The notes under the pieces were generated by a model, which did no database searches, was not told the DNA's origin, and worked only from the letters and a program-made list of their open reading frames with translations. From positions 1-6,196 of the forward strand of contig CAZOLJ010000148.1 of the NCBI GenBank assembly GCA_964580575.1: a stretch of DNA of 6,196 nt. Direction: 5' to 3'. Every line of letters begins with the position of its first letter. Positions within the stretch are counted from its first letter, which is position 1. The position numbers were made by a program, and so were the translations under genes. The stretch is from CAVPDE01 sp964580575. GTDB taxonomy: Bacteria > Desulfobacterota > DSM-4660 > Desulfatiglandales > HGW-15. This document shows positions 1-5,446 of this stretch, piece after piece.

Positions 1-1
1 T

Positions 2-130
2 AGATATCTGCTTATTGGTAAAATAGGTGATGATCATTGGTCTGCAGTTGTCACTTATCGCGATGAAAAGATCCGAATGATCTCCGTGCGGCGATCCACG
101 AAAGAGGAGATTGAGATTCATGAAGGCTAA
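2..130 (+). CDS. brnT: BrnT-family toxin, C-terminal part (5' end outside window)
   Basis: The frame is open from the window edge and encodes 42 residues ending in VRRSTKEEIEIHEG. This is the typical BrnT C-terminus: a beta strand with RMISVRR followed by a short helix rich in K/E. BrnT is a small RelE-fold ribonuclease that cleaves RNA and inhibits translation; its partner BrnA neutralises it. Here the toxin gene comes first and overlaps the antitoxin start at 120 by 11 bases, the usual brnTA order and coupling. The visible piece also shows the Y-R-D-E-K-I-R strand that precedes the RR motif. The N-terminal half and the operon promoter lie outside the window, so intactness cannot be judged. 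Family assignment rests on motif recognition plus the BrnA neighbour. Confidence 0.85.
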   Translation, partial: RYLLIGKIGDDHWSAVVTYRDEKIRMISVRRSTKEEIEIHEG

Positions 131-347
131 GGAATTCGATAAGAGATTTGACGAGGGAGAGGATGTTACAAAATTCCTTGATTTGTCGCGGGCTAGAAGA
201 CCTGGACAGGAACAGAGGCGGGTGAATGTCGATTTTCCTGCTTGGATGATCGAGCGGTTGGACAAAGAGGCAAGACGCCTTGGCGTAACCCGTCAATCGA
301 TCATCAAAGTTTGGATTGCGGATAGGCTACAGAAGGGCGCGACGTGA
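120..347 (+). CDS. brnA: BrnA-family antitoxin (ribbon-helix-helix)
   Basis: This 75-aa protein is the antitoxin partner of the upstream BrnT. BrnA proteins bind the toxin through the N-terminal part and the operon promoter through a C-terminal ribbon-helix-helix domain, so the complex represses its own operon. The RHH domain is visible at about residues 33-72: strand RRVNVDFPAWMIERLD, then a helix-turn-helix containing EARRLGVTRQSIIKVWIADRL. The N-terminus (KAKEFDKRFDEGEDVTKFLDLS) is the usual acidic helical BrnA segment. The ATG at 120 is preferred because GAGGAG at 104-109 sits about 10 bases upstream; the in-frame TTG at 111 lies almost on this site. Length is normal for the family and no defect is seen. 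Confidence 0.88.
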   Translation: MKAKEFDKRFDEGEDVTKFLDLSRARRPGQEQRRVNVDFPAWMIERLDKEARRLGVTRQSIIKVWIADRLQKGAT

Positions 348-383
348 TCGTGGTCCACTCTTGGTGAGAAGAAGAAAAACCAC

Positions 384-411
384 TTGCTATTGCGTGACAT
401 TTGTGTATACC
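384..411 (+). promoter_or_regulatory. possible promoter of the Phd/PIN operon
   Basis: TTGCTA (384-389) and TATACC (406-411) are separated by 16 bases and could be -35 and -10 boxes. The -10 box would lie inside the left arm of the inverted repeat at 401-424, as expected for an autoregulated toxin-antitoxin promoter. The match to consensus is only moderate. Confidence 0.3.
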
Positions 412-424
412 GTTGGGTACACAA
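401..424 (+). promoter_or_regulatory. inverted-repeat operator of the Phd/PIN operon
   Basis: TTGTGTA (401-407) and TACACAA (418-424) are perfect 7-bp inverted repeats separated by 10 bases, and the left arm runs into the palindrome GTATAC (405-410). The site ends 15 bases before the antitoxin start. Phd/YefM antitoxins bind palindromes of GTAC/GTATAC type in their own promoters, so this is the probable binding site of the antitoxin encoded at 440. Binding is inferred from position and symmetry. Confidence 0.6.
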
Positions 425-439
425 ATGGAGGGAGGCCTT

Positions 440-727
440 ATGAAGTTTGTAAGCGTACGTGATTTGAGGGGAAAATCCGCACAGGTCTGGAAAGACCTCC
501 CTGACGAGAAGGAAATGATCATCACCAGCAACGGGCGACCCATAGCCATCCTTGCGTCCATCAGTGACTCGAATCTCGAAGAATCTCTTGCGGCTTTTAG
601 ACAGGCTCGCGCGGTAGAGGCGGCCGCAAGCCTGCAGCGTCGTTCTGTGGCGAGGGGGGCAGACAGGATCTCGATGGAGGAGATCGAAGCGGAGATCAGA
701 GCGGTTCGCAAGAAGCGCGCTCGATGA
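440..727 (+). CDS. Phd/YefM-family antitoxin
   Basis: This 95-aa protein is the antitoxin of a type II toxin-antitoxin pair. The N-terminal DNA-binding and dimerisation domain (about residues 1-55) shows the family pattern: KFVSVRDLRGKSAQVWKDL, then EMIITSNGRPIAILASI, where NGRPIAIL is the hallmark strand. The C-terminal part (about 56-95) is a charged helical tail (ISMEEIEAEIRAVRKKRAR) of the type that wraps around the toxin. The ATG at 440 is chosen because GGAGGGAGG at 427-435 is a strong ribosome-binding site at suitable spacing; the in-frame TTG at 401 falls inside the operator. The last codon and stop overlap the toxin start as ATGA, giving translational coupling. The inverted repeat at 401-424 suggests autorepression. 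Confidence 0.9.
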   Translation: MKFVSVRDLRGKSAQVWKDLPDEKEMIITSNGRPIAILASISDSNLEESLAAFRQARAVEAAASLQRRSVARGADRISMEEIEAEIRAVRKKRAR

Positions 728-1155
728 ACATCGTCCTTGATACCAACGTGCTCGTTGCCGGTCTTTTGGTCCCTTTCGGCCCTTGTGGAGAAATCGTGCG
801 CATGGTCTCGTCCGGAGAGCTTAGCCTCTTCTATGACGCACGAATTATCCTTGAGTACACAGAAGTTCTGCATCGTCAGAAGTTCAGGTTTGATGAAAAT
901 AGGGTCTCCGCCCTCCTTGATTTTGTCGCGCATCACGGAAAGAAGATAGCCGCCTCTCCCCTCCTCCGAGCCCTGCCCGACCGCGATGATGAGCCCTTTC
1001 TGGAGGTCGCTGTGGCGGGCGACGTCGCAAGCCTCGTAACCGGCAATCGCGCCCATTTCCCTGCTCAATCCCGACAGGGAATAAAAGTTGTTTCTCCGCG
1101 CGAATTCTTAGAGTTCTACAAAAAACACAAGACACGGAAAAGGGTAAGAGCTTAA
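724..1155 (+). CDS. PIN-domain toxin (COG1569-type ribonuclease)
   Basis: This 143-aa protein is the toxin of the Phd/PIN pair, predicted to be a metal-dependent endoribonuclease. The PIN acidic residues are visible: D6 in VLDTNVLVAG, E44 in IILEYTEVL, the acidic group in LPDRDDEPFLEVA (about 85-96), and D100 in AGDVASLVTGNRAHFP. The TGN-x-x-HFP motif and the ending KVVSPREFLEFY are characteristic of the 'putative toxin-antitoxin system toxin component, PIN family' group rather than classical VapC. All expected catalytic positions are present and length is normal, so the toxin looks intact. The start ATG overlaps the antitoxin stop by four bases. The C-terminus is an unusually basic tail (KKHKTRKRVRA). 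Pairing of a Phd-type antitoxin with this PIN subgroup is common. Confidence 0.9.
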   Translation: MNIVLDTNVLVAGLLVPFGPCGEIVRMVSSGELSLFYDARIILEYTEVLHRQKFRFDENRVSALLDFVAHHGKKIAASPLLRALPDRDDEPFLEVAVAGDVASLVTGNRAHFPAQSRQGIKVVSPREFLEFYKKHKTRKRVRA

Positions 1156-1215
1156 AGGCGTAAGGCTTTATCGTGAACGAGAGGAATCACTTGTTTCGAG
1201 AACTGCTGGTGGAAA

Positions 1216-1860
1216 ATGATCATTATCGGAATTGATCTTTCCGGACCGAGCAATTACCAACAGACAGCGGTTGCTTGCTTCGAGAAGAGAGGCAAAAGGC
1301 TTCTGTATTCGAATTCGATGGTGGGTGCGGATGACCGAGTGATATATGATCTGATATCAGAGAGATCGCATTCCCATGAAGCGGTCATCGGCTTGGATGC
1401 TCCTTTGAGTTACAACATTGGTGGTGGCGATCGGAACAGGGATGCTCAACTTCGACGACTGGTTGTTGAGGCTGGCTTGCCGTCAGGATCTGTCATGACT
1501 CCGACGATGACAAGAACGTGCTATCTCACGCTCCGGGGGATATCCGTTGCACGCTCTTTAGAGCTCATCAAGCCGAGGCCACCCCGCCTTGTGGAGGTGC
1601 ATCCAGGAGCGTCTCTTGCTCTTCGAGGCGCCTCAGTTAGGGACATACGAACGCTAAAAGAGGACGTGCTGGCCCGTCTCAATCTTCTCAAATTTCTTGG
1701 AGATCAGGGACTTGAGGGCGTCGGTAGTGTAGGAGTAACGAGTCATCACTTGATATCGGCCTGCGCAGCGGCCCTTTCAGCCTGGGCATGGTCTTCCGGC
1801 AAGAGCGTTTGGCTGGCTCAAGCTGACCCACCTTATCATCCATATGATTTTGCATGCTGA
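1216..1860 (+). CDS. DUF429 family protein, predicted RNase H-like nuclease
   Basis: This 214-aa protein belongs to the DUF429 group, predicted to have an RNase H-like fold; the biological substrate is unknown. The first strand MIIIGIDLSGP carries D7. VIGLDAPLSY (58-66) with D61 and GGGDRNRDAQLRR (69-81) follow, then RLVEVHPGASLALRG (124-138) with E127 and H129. The C-terminal segment is HHLISACAAALSAWAW (177-192) and ends in HPYDFAC, which I recognise as recurring in this family. At the last helix, many relatives carry an Asp where this protein has H/S (around 178-181), so one catalytic acid may be missing or shifted. The start at 1216 has only a weak upstream GGTGG. It stands alone, 60 bases after the PIN toxin gene, and its role in this context is unclear. 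Confidence 0.75.
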   Translation: MIIIGIDLSGPSNYQQTAVACFEKRGKRLLYSNSMVGADDRVIYDLISERSHSHEAVIGLDAPLSYNIGGGDRNRDAQLRRLVVEAGLPSGSVMTPTMTRTCYLTLRGISVARSLELIKPRPPRLVEVHPGASLALRGASVRDIRTLKEDVLARLNLLKFLGDQGLEGVGSVGVTSHHLISACAAALSAWAWSSGKSVWLAQADPPYHPYDFAC

Positions 1861-1931
1861 AACCGAAAGAGTGGCTGAGCCCAAACGGGGACAAGTGAGC
1901 TTTTGCCTTGCCCTATCTTCCGGATAAAGCT

Positions 1932-1942
1932 TATGTTATAGT
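1932..1942 (+). promoter_or_regulatory. possible -10 element upstream of the 65-aa gene
   Basis: TATAGT at 1937-1942 matches the -10 consensus in five of six positions and lies about 43 bases before the ATG at 1985. No convincing -35 box is found at 16-18 bases spacing, so this is a weak call. Confidence 0.2.
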
Positions 1943-1984
1943 CCCTCACCGATGGGATGAGACCACGCGAGCGAGTACATAGCC

Positions 1985-2182
1985 ATGGAAAGGAAAGATC
2001 CCCAATCGGAGGTCGAAGAAAAGGCGCCTGAGTCAGAAGATGAACCGACGTACACTGAACACGGTGTGGATGACACCCTGATCCGATGGATGCTGTCCCT
2101 CACACCCACCGAAGGGCTGCAGACATTACAGCAGAGTGTCCAATCTCTTATGAGGCTACGCGATGAGAGTTCCGTCTCCTGA
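1985..2182 (+). CDS. small conserved hypothetical protein, usual neighbour of a nucleotidyltransferase-like gene
   Basis: This 65-aa protein has an acidic, disordered N-terminus (about residues 1-25, rich in E/D/P) and a short helical C-terminal part, VDDTLIRWMLSLTPTEGLQTLQQSVQSLMRLRD. From family memory, short proteins with a 'TLIRWMLSLTP-x-E-R-L-x-x-LQ' core are encoded just upstream of, and overlapping, genes for nucleotidyltransferase-fold proteins. That supports this being a real gene. No catalytic motif is present; a binding or antitoxin-like role is possible but not shown. The ATG at 1985 has no strong ribosome-binding site, but no other start is available before residue 36. The downstream reading frame begins inside its last codons but is broken. 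Confidence 0.65.
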   Translation: MERKDPQSEVEEKAPESEDEPTYTEHGVDDTLIRWMLSLTPTEGLQTLQQSVQSLMRLRDESSVS

Positions 2183-2318
2183 TTACCTGGCACTCCTGAG
2201 AATTCAAGCGTGGCAGCGTTTTCTCGGAACGTTCGGCGGCAGCACTCGGGGATGTTTTTTGTGGGATCGCAAAATCAACTCCATGGATAACTCGCTTGAA
2301 TTTCGATATAATTGGTGA
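2163..2318 (+). pseudogene. probable remnant of a nucleotidyltransferase-like partner gene
   Basis: An ATG at 2163 overlaps the end of the preceding 65-aa gene by 20 bases and opens a 51-codon frame starting MRVPSPDYLALLRI. That opening resembles the first helix of nucleotidyltransferase-fold (MNT-like) proteins encoded after such 65-aa genes, where it is normally followed by a VxFxVVGGxAA strand-loop. Here the sequence changes at about codon 15 into QAWQRFLGTFGGSTRGCF, which lacks the GG nucleotide-binding loop and the DxD metal motif, and then stops. The simplest reading is that a deletion removed nearly all of the partner, leaving its start. The end given is the first stop; the true junction with unrelated DNA is probably near 2205. 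Homology of such a short piece cannot be proven by eye. Confidence 0.4.
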
Positions 2319-2529
2319 AATTTGTGAAGTCGAAACCCTGGCGAAAGGTCAGGGGATCCGGGACTTGACGCGGTTGCAAAAGACCTATGGCCATGGGAGC
2401 TGGCGAAAAATGAAAGGAATTGCCAGCATCCGTCTGATCACGGGAAGAATTCTCCTCGCTGAGCTTCACTGGTACGAAGCTCATGGAATTGGAAGGAAAG
2501 AAATAAAGCGCAAGAGATATCTGGAGTGA
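2296..2529 (+). CDS. small conserved protein of unknown function, first gene of a two-gene unit
   Basis: This 77-aa basic protein ends in a block that looks strongly conserved: YGHGSWRKMKGIASIRL, then AELHWYEAHGIGRKEIKRKRYLE. I recognise the WRKxKGxAxVxL...AExHWYEAHGIGxxExKxKR pattern from short hypothetical proteins of several bacterial phyla, but know no assigned function. The pattern suggests a small beta fold with a basic tail that could contact nucleic acid (inference). The start is a TTG at 2296, chosen because FDIIGEI-x-x-VE upstream of the core fits the family; GGA at 2285-2287 is a weak ribosome-binding site. The next gene begins three bases after its stop, so the two are almost certainly co-translated. 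A toxin-like role is conceivable from size and pairing, but no RNase active site is evident. Confidence 0.7.
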   Translation: MNFDIIGEICEVETLAKGQGIRDLTRLQKTYGHGSWRKMKGIASIRLITGRILLAELHWYEAHGIGRKEIKRKRYLE

Positions 2530-2532
2530 CCT

Positions 2533-2769
2533 ATGAAAAAATCAAAGGAGTCATCGCCACTATTTATGGTTTGCATCAATAATCAAGACTATCCGGCATC
2601 ATTGGAGCTGCACAAGATTTATCGTGTGGTTCCGGATGAGGATGCGGCTGCTGACGGTGACGTACGAATCATCGATGAGAGTGGAGAGGATTATCTGTAT
2701 CCCGCTTCCTATTTTGCACCTATCGAAGTACCTCAACGGGTTGAAGAATCCTTGCTTCGCGCCTCATGA
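2533..2769 (+). CDS. small conserved protein of unknown function, second gene of the pair
   Basis: This 78-aa acidic protein has the core LELHKIYRVVPDEDAAADGDVRIIDESGEDYLYPASYFAPIEVP (about residues 24-68). The pattern 'KxYxVxPDExAxxxGxxRxIDESGEDYLYPxxYF' is one I recognise from short hypothetical proteins, where it forms what looks like a small SH3-like or five-stranded beta barrel; the function is unknown. The ATG at 2533 follows GGAG (2523-2526) at 6 bases spacing, placed at the end of the preceding gene. Its stop overlaps a possible next start as ATGA (2766-2769). The acidic nature contrasts with the basic upstream partner, compatible with the two products forming a complex (inference). 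No transmembrane segment or signal peptide is present. Confidence 0.75.
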   Translation: MKKSKESSPLFMVCINNQDYPASLELHKIYRVVPDEDAAADGDVRIIDESGEDYLYPASYFAPIEVPQRVEESLLRAS

Positions 2770-3490
2770 TCTAGGTCCTTACTATCCAGAACCTCTGGTT
2801 CAGTCGGACTCGCTTTTCCTCTGGATCTACAGAGCCAAGCAGGCCAGTGGGCCGGCAGTTGTGGGATGGGGGACGTATGAGGGTATTCAAATTCTGGCGC
2901 ATTGCGGAAACGAGGACGCTATTACGAGGAACCGCTACGGAGCGGAAGTTCTGAATTCGACATCCTGCCTCTTCGTCGATATCGACGAGCCCGTCTTTCG
3001 CCTGTGGCAAGTTTTCCGGCGCGTCCGTTCCAGGGAACAGAAAAAGCAGGCCATTCTCGAGTTTGTCGGGAGACGGCTCAAGAAACCAGATCTCAACGGT
3101 TTTGGCATCAGAGTCTATGAGACGCACAGCGGCATCAGGCTCATTCTCGAAGGGAAAGCCATGGACCCGAGATCAAAGGAGTCCAAAAGTCTGCTCCGCA
3201 GTTTCCATGCGGATCGCCTCTATGCGACCCTTTGCAGAAAACGAAGCTGTTATCGTGCGCGGCTCACACCCAAACCCCACAGGATCAAGATGAAGTCGAT
3301 TCGCCTGTCGCGCCCTTACGAAGAGACGGACAAGACTCGGATTGGCGAATAGATAAGAGAATACGATTCCAAGAGCCAAGGGTTCTCGACGTGCCGACTC
3401 GTGGAAACGATGGGGAGCCATTTCCTCTCGCCCGTGGTCCGATATCACGATGAAAGGACGAGGGCACAATCGAGCTTATTTCTCGCGTAA
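2741..3490 (+). pseudogene. interrupted gene of an uncharacterised FVDID / RARLTPKP family
   Basis: The coding frame runs from about 2741 to a TAG at 3350-3352 and then stays open, with family-like sequence, for 45 more codons to TAA at 3488-3490. Visible motifs in order are SLFLWIYRAKQ, VVGWGTYEGIQILAH, CLFVDIDEP (FVDID at 2972-2986), GFGIRVYETHSGIRLIL, LYATLC-x-x-x-SCYRARLTPKPHR (RARLTPKPHR at 3254-3283). Past the TAG come IREYDSKSQGFSTCRLVET and YHDERTRAQ. Relatives I recall have a Trp at the position of the TAG, so TGG to TAG is likely. The start is also unclear: TTG 2741 is in frame but lacks a ribosome-binding site, whereas ATG 2766 (ATGA overlap) hits a stop after two codons. The FVDID and THSG strands faintly recall archaeo-eukaryotic primase motifs; this is a guess. 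It follows the 77/78-aa pair directly. Confidence 0.7.
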
Positions 3491-3492
3491 AG

Positions 3493-3524
3493 CCTAACAA
3501 GGCCGAGCCCCTCAAAGGGTTAGG
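3493..3524. other. stem-loop after the interrupted gene
   Basis: CCTAAC (3493-3498) pairs with GTTAGG (3519-3524), and inside it CCCT (3509-3512) can alternatively pair with AGGG (3516-3519). It starts three bases after the TAA at 3488-3490. No T-run follows on either strand, so it is at best a weak terminator or an mRNA end structure. Confidence 0.3.
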
Positions 3525-3557
3525 ACCAAAGGTTGAGAAGTGTCAGGAGGGTTTGTG

Positions 3558-3659
3558 ATGAAAATTATCAGGAATTCGTCCGGCATCATTCCGATCATTC
3601 TCTTGATATTGGCTGCAATTATCGCGCTTTTCATTTTGTTGAGGATCATCTCCTGTTAA
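3558..3659 (+). CDS. 33-aa single-pass membrane protein
   Basis: The short frame MKIIRNSSG followed by about 20 hydrophobic residues (IIPIILLILAAIIALFILL) and RIISC encodes one transmembrane helix. A perfect AGGAGG (3545-3550) lies 7 bases before the ATG at 3558, the best ribosome-binding site in this part of the window, which supports real translation. The N-terminus has two basic residues (K2, R5) and an Arg also follows the helix, so topology is uncertain. The terminal Cys is not in a lipobox. The next gene begins 16 bases after the stop, so the two probably form an operon, and a role together with the membrane-anchored DUF4230 protein is plausible. No family is recognised, and the gene is short enough to be missed by automatic annotation. 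Confidence 0.65.
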   Translation: MKIIRNSSGIIPIILLILAAIIALFILLRIISC

Positions 3660-3675
3660 CCAAGGTGGATGCGTG

Positions 3676-4278
3676 ATGAAAACCCTAAAGACGACTCTGA
3701 TCGTTGTCATCGCCCTTTGCATCGGGGCTGCGGCCGCTTACATAGGCCTCCCCTTTCTCAAGTCACTCCGGGCAGTGTTTGAATGGGAACGGGTTGAAAA
3801 ACAAACCCTGACCATCCTGCAAAGCGATGCCATGGCTTTTCTGGTCACCGACAGAATCGCCTCCCAGATCGTGGTATCCGTTTCTGAAAACAACGTTCTC
3901 CTCGGGCAGCGCGAGGGCTATCTCATCGGGACGGCAAGACTGTACTACGGGATCGACATGAAAGAACTGACCAAGGACTCGATCACGCTAAGGAATAATC
4001 AGATCTTCGTCACCCTGCCACCAACCAAAGAACTCGATTTCGCGGTCGATCTGGAATCGCTGCATTTCATCTCGAAGATGTCGGGGACTGTGGCTTTAGT
4101 CGATTGGCTCAAGGGAAAAGACATGTATGCGGAGTTGCGCGCTCAGTTCAAACCCAAGGCCCTAGAGTTCATGAAGCAAAACGGCATGATCCCTGACCGG
4201 CAGAGAATCCTCGGCCGTCTTAACAGCGTGTTGGCCCTTCTCACCGAGCACATCGGTTTGAAGGTCATATTCCAGTGA
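3676..4278 (+). CDS. membrane-anchored DUF4230 domain protein
   Basis: This 200-aa protein has one N-terminal membrane helix (about residues 7-26, TLIVVIALCIGAAAAYIGL) and a soluble domain likely outside the cytoplasmic membrane. The domain fits the DUF4230 pattern: a strand-rich part with EGYLIGTARLYYGIDMKELTKDSITLRNNQIFVTLPPTKELDFAVDLESL (about 80-130), matching the family's 'G.a.yGvDl..l....i.....i.v.lP...il' motif. A helical C-terminal part (150-200) follows. The function of DUF4230 is unknown. The ATG at 3676 is preferred over GTG 3673 because AAGGTGG (3662-3668) is then 7 bases away. It lies downstream of the 33-aa membrane protein and converges with the TPR gene, with only 25 bases between stops and no clear terminator. 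It appears intact. Confidence 0.78.
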   Translation: MKTLKTTLIVVIALCIGAAAAYIGLPFLKSLRAVFEWERVEKQTLTILQSDAMAFLVTDRIASQIVVSVSENNVLLGQREGYLIGTARLYYGIDMKELTKDSITLRNNQIFVTLPPTKELDFAVDLESLHFISKMSGTVALVDWLKGKDMYAELRAQFKPKALEFMKQNGMIPDRQRILGRLNSVLALLTEHIGLKVIFQ

Positions 4279-4303
4279 GTTTTTGTCTCCGGCTTATGAG
4301 TTC

Positions 4304-5446
4304 TCAGCCTCTAAGAAGGTCTTTGGCCTTGGAATGGGAGTTGTTGATGGATTTGTGATTCATGATGTGGGAGTAGATTTGACGGGCCTTGTCATGGTTA
4401 GCGGTTTTCGCGTACACATAGAGCAATGCCAGATTCACCTCTGTGCTGAATTCGTCCACATCGTGGTTGCACGCTGAAACAGGTTCGAGGAGATTCCGGG
4501 CCTCGGCATAGTCATCCCGAGCGAGATACAACCTTGCCTCAACGTAATCCACCATTTCGAGGTTGAATGGAACGAACAGGATGACTTCATCTTTCCAGTT
4601 CGGAGTCCTCACATAGGTGTCGATCCACCTGATGCCCTCTGTTGCCCTCTCAGGAGGCAGCTTCCTGGCTGCCCGCAAGAAGTATTCGATGAAGGTGAAA
4701 TTTCTCGGGTACCGTTCGCGAAGGGTTTTCGCAAGCTCCACACCCTCATCGGGCTTGTCTTCAAACTGGATATAGGCATAGGCAAGAAAAACCTTGGCCG
4801 CGCCTTCCGAATACTTGCCATGGGTCATGGCCTTAGTCACATACTCGATCCCTTTTTCGCTGTTGCCCTTAAACCCGATCAGCCAGGCGAGAATCTTGAC
4901 GGCGCCTGTAAGCTTGGAACAATAGTACTCGAAAAGGCCCAGACCTAGATAGGCGTCATAGCTTGTGGGATCGATCTCCAGGGATTTCTCCAAGGCCGCA
5001 ACTGCGCTTTTTCCTTTGGAGTAAGAATCGAGCCACTCCTTGTCCTGGAGATGAACCATACCCTCTTCTCCGAGGACCATTCCTCGCAGAAAATAGATCA
5101 TGGCATTTTGAGCGGGGTATTCATCACAGGCCTTCTTGGCATCTGCTGCTGCATTTGAGAATTTCCTTTTGTAGATCTCGTACTGATTGTCGGCCGGAAA
5201 ATCCCAGTACGAACGCAGCATATACATGTAGATAGTGGTGAGAAGAAAACGCGGGAAAGGCTCTTTGGGGTAACGATTGATCAGATCGTGAGTTCTGTTG
5301 ATTGCCTTGTCATATTCGCTGTTGAGCGTTTCTTGAGAAATCCGTACAATCAAATCCTGGACATGCCTATCCTCCTCAAAACTTTCGGCAAACGCACTTT
5401 GAGTCAGGGCAAAAACAAATACTATGGCCAGGAATGCCTTTTTCAC
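4304..5446 (-). CDS. exported tetratricopeptide-repeat protein
   Basis: This 380-aa protein starts with a clear Sec signal peptide, MKKAFLAIVFVFALTQSAFA, ending in an AFA signal peptidase I site after residue 20; no lipobox Cys follows, so it is probably periplasmic. The rest is helical with TPR-like repeats, clearest at about 144-176 (KSAVAALEKSLEIDP, then YDAYLGLGLFEYY), 195-228 (EKGIEYVTKAM and AAKVFLAYAYIQFE), 232-262 (PDEGVELAKTLRERYPRNF) and 300-365 (YVEARLYLARDDYAEARNLLEP, then VNLALLYVYAKTANHDKARQIY). Such proteins act as protein-binding scaffolds; the partner is unknown, and the arrangement is loosely like TTC39/IML2-type repeats. The start is GTG on the minus strand at 5446, with GGAGAAGGA upstream. 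It is transcribed towards the DUF4230 gene. Length and frame look intact. Confidence 0.85.
   Translation of the reverse strand: MKKAFLAIVFVFALTQSAFAESFEEDRHVQDLIVRISQETLNSEYDKAINRTHDLINRYPKEPFPRFLLTTIYMYMLRSYWDFPADNQYEIYKRKFSNAAADAKKACDEYPAQNAMIYFLRGMVLGEEGMVHLQDKEWLDSYSKGKSAVAALEKSLEIDPTSYDAYLGLGLFEYYCSKLTGAVKILAWLIGFKGNSEKGIEYVTKAMTHGKYSEGAAKVFLAYAYIQFEDKPDEGVELAKTLRERYPRNFTFIEYFLRAARKLPPERATEGIRWIDTYVRTPNWKDEVILFVPFNLEMVDYVEARLYLARDDYAEARNLLEPVSACNHDVDEFSTEVNLALLYVYAKTANHDKARQIYSHIMNHKSINNSHSKAKDLLRG

Noticed and set aside
111..119. TTG at 111 as brnA start
   Set aside because: It sits next to the GAGGAG site with no spacing; ATG 120 has proper spacing.
304..1068. 254-codon open frame on the minus strand
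   Set aside because: It lies antisense to the well-supported antitoxin and PIN toxin genes and has no recognisable motifs or ribosome-binding site.
1153..1170. TAAAG/CTTTA repeat after the PIN gene as terminator
   Set aside because: Only five pairs, no T-run and overlapping the stop codon.
4279..4303. Bidirectional terminator between the converging DUF4230 and TPR genes
   Set aside because: The 25-base gap has a T-run (TTTTT) near its start but no stable hairpin before it.
4963..5235. 90-codon plus-strand frame inside the TPR gene
   Set aside because: It is antisense to the TPR protein, whose signal peptide and repeats are clear; composition is unlike a protein.
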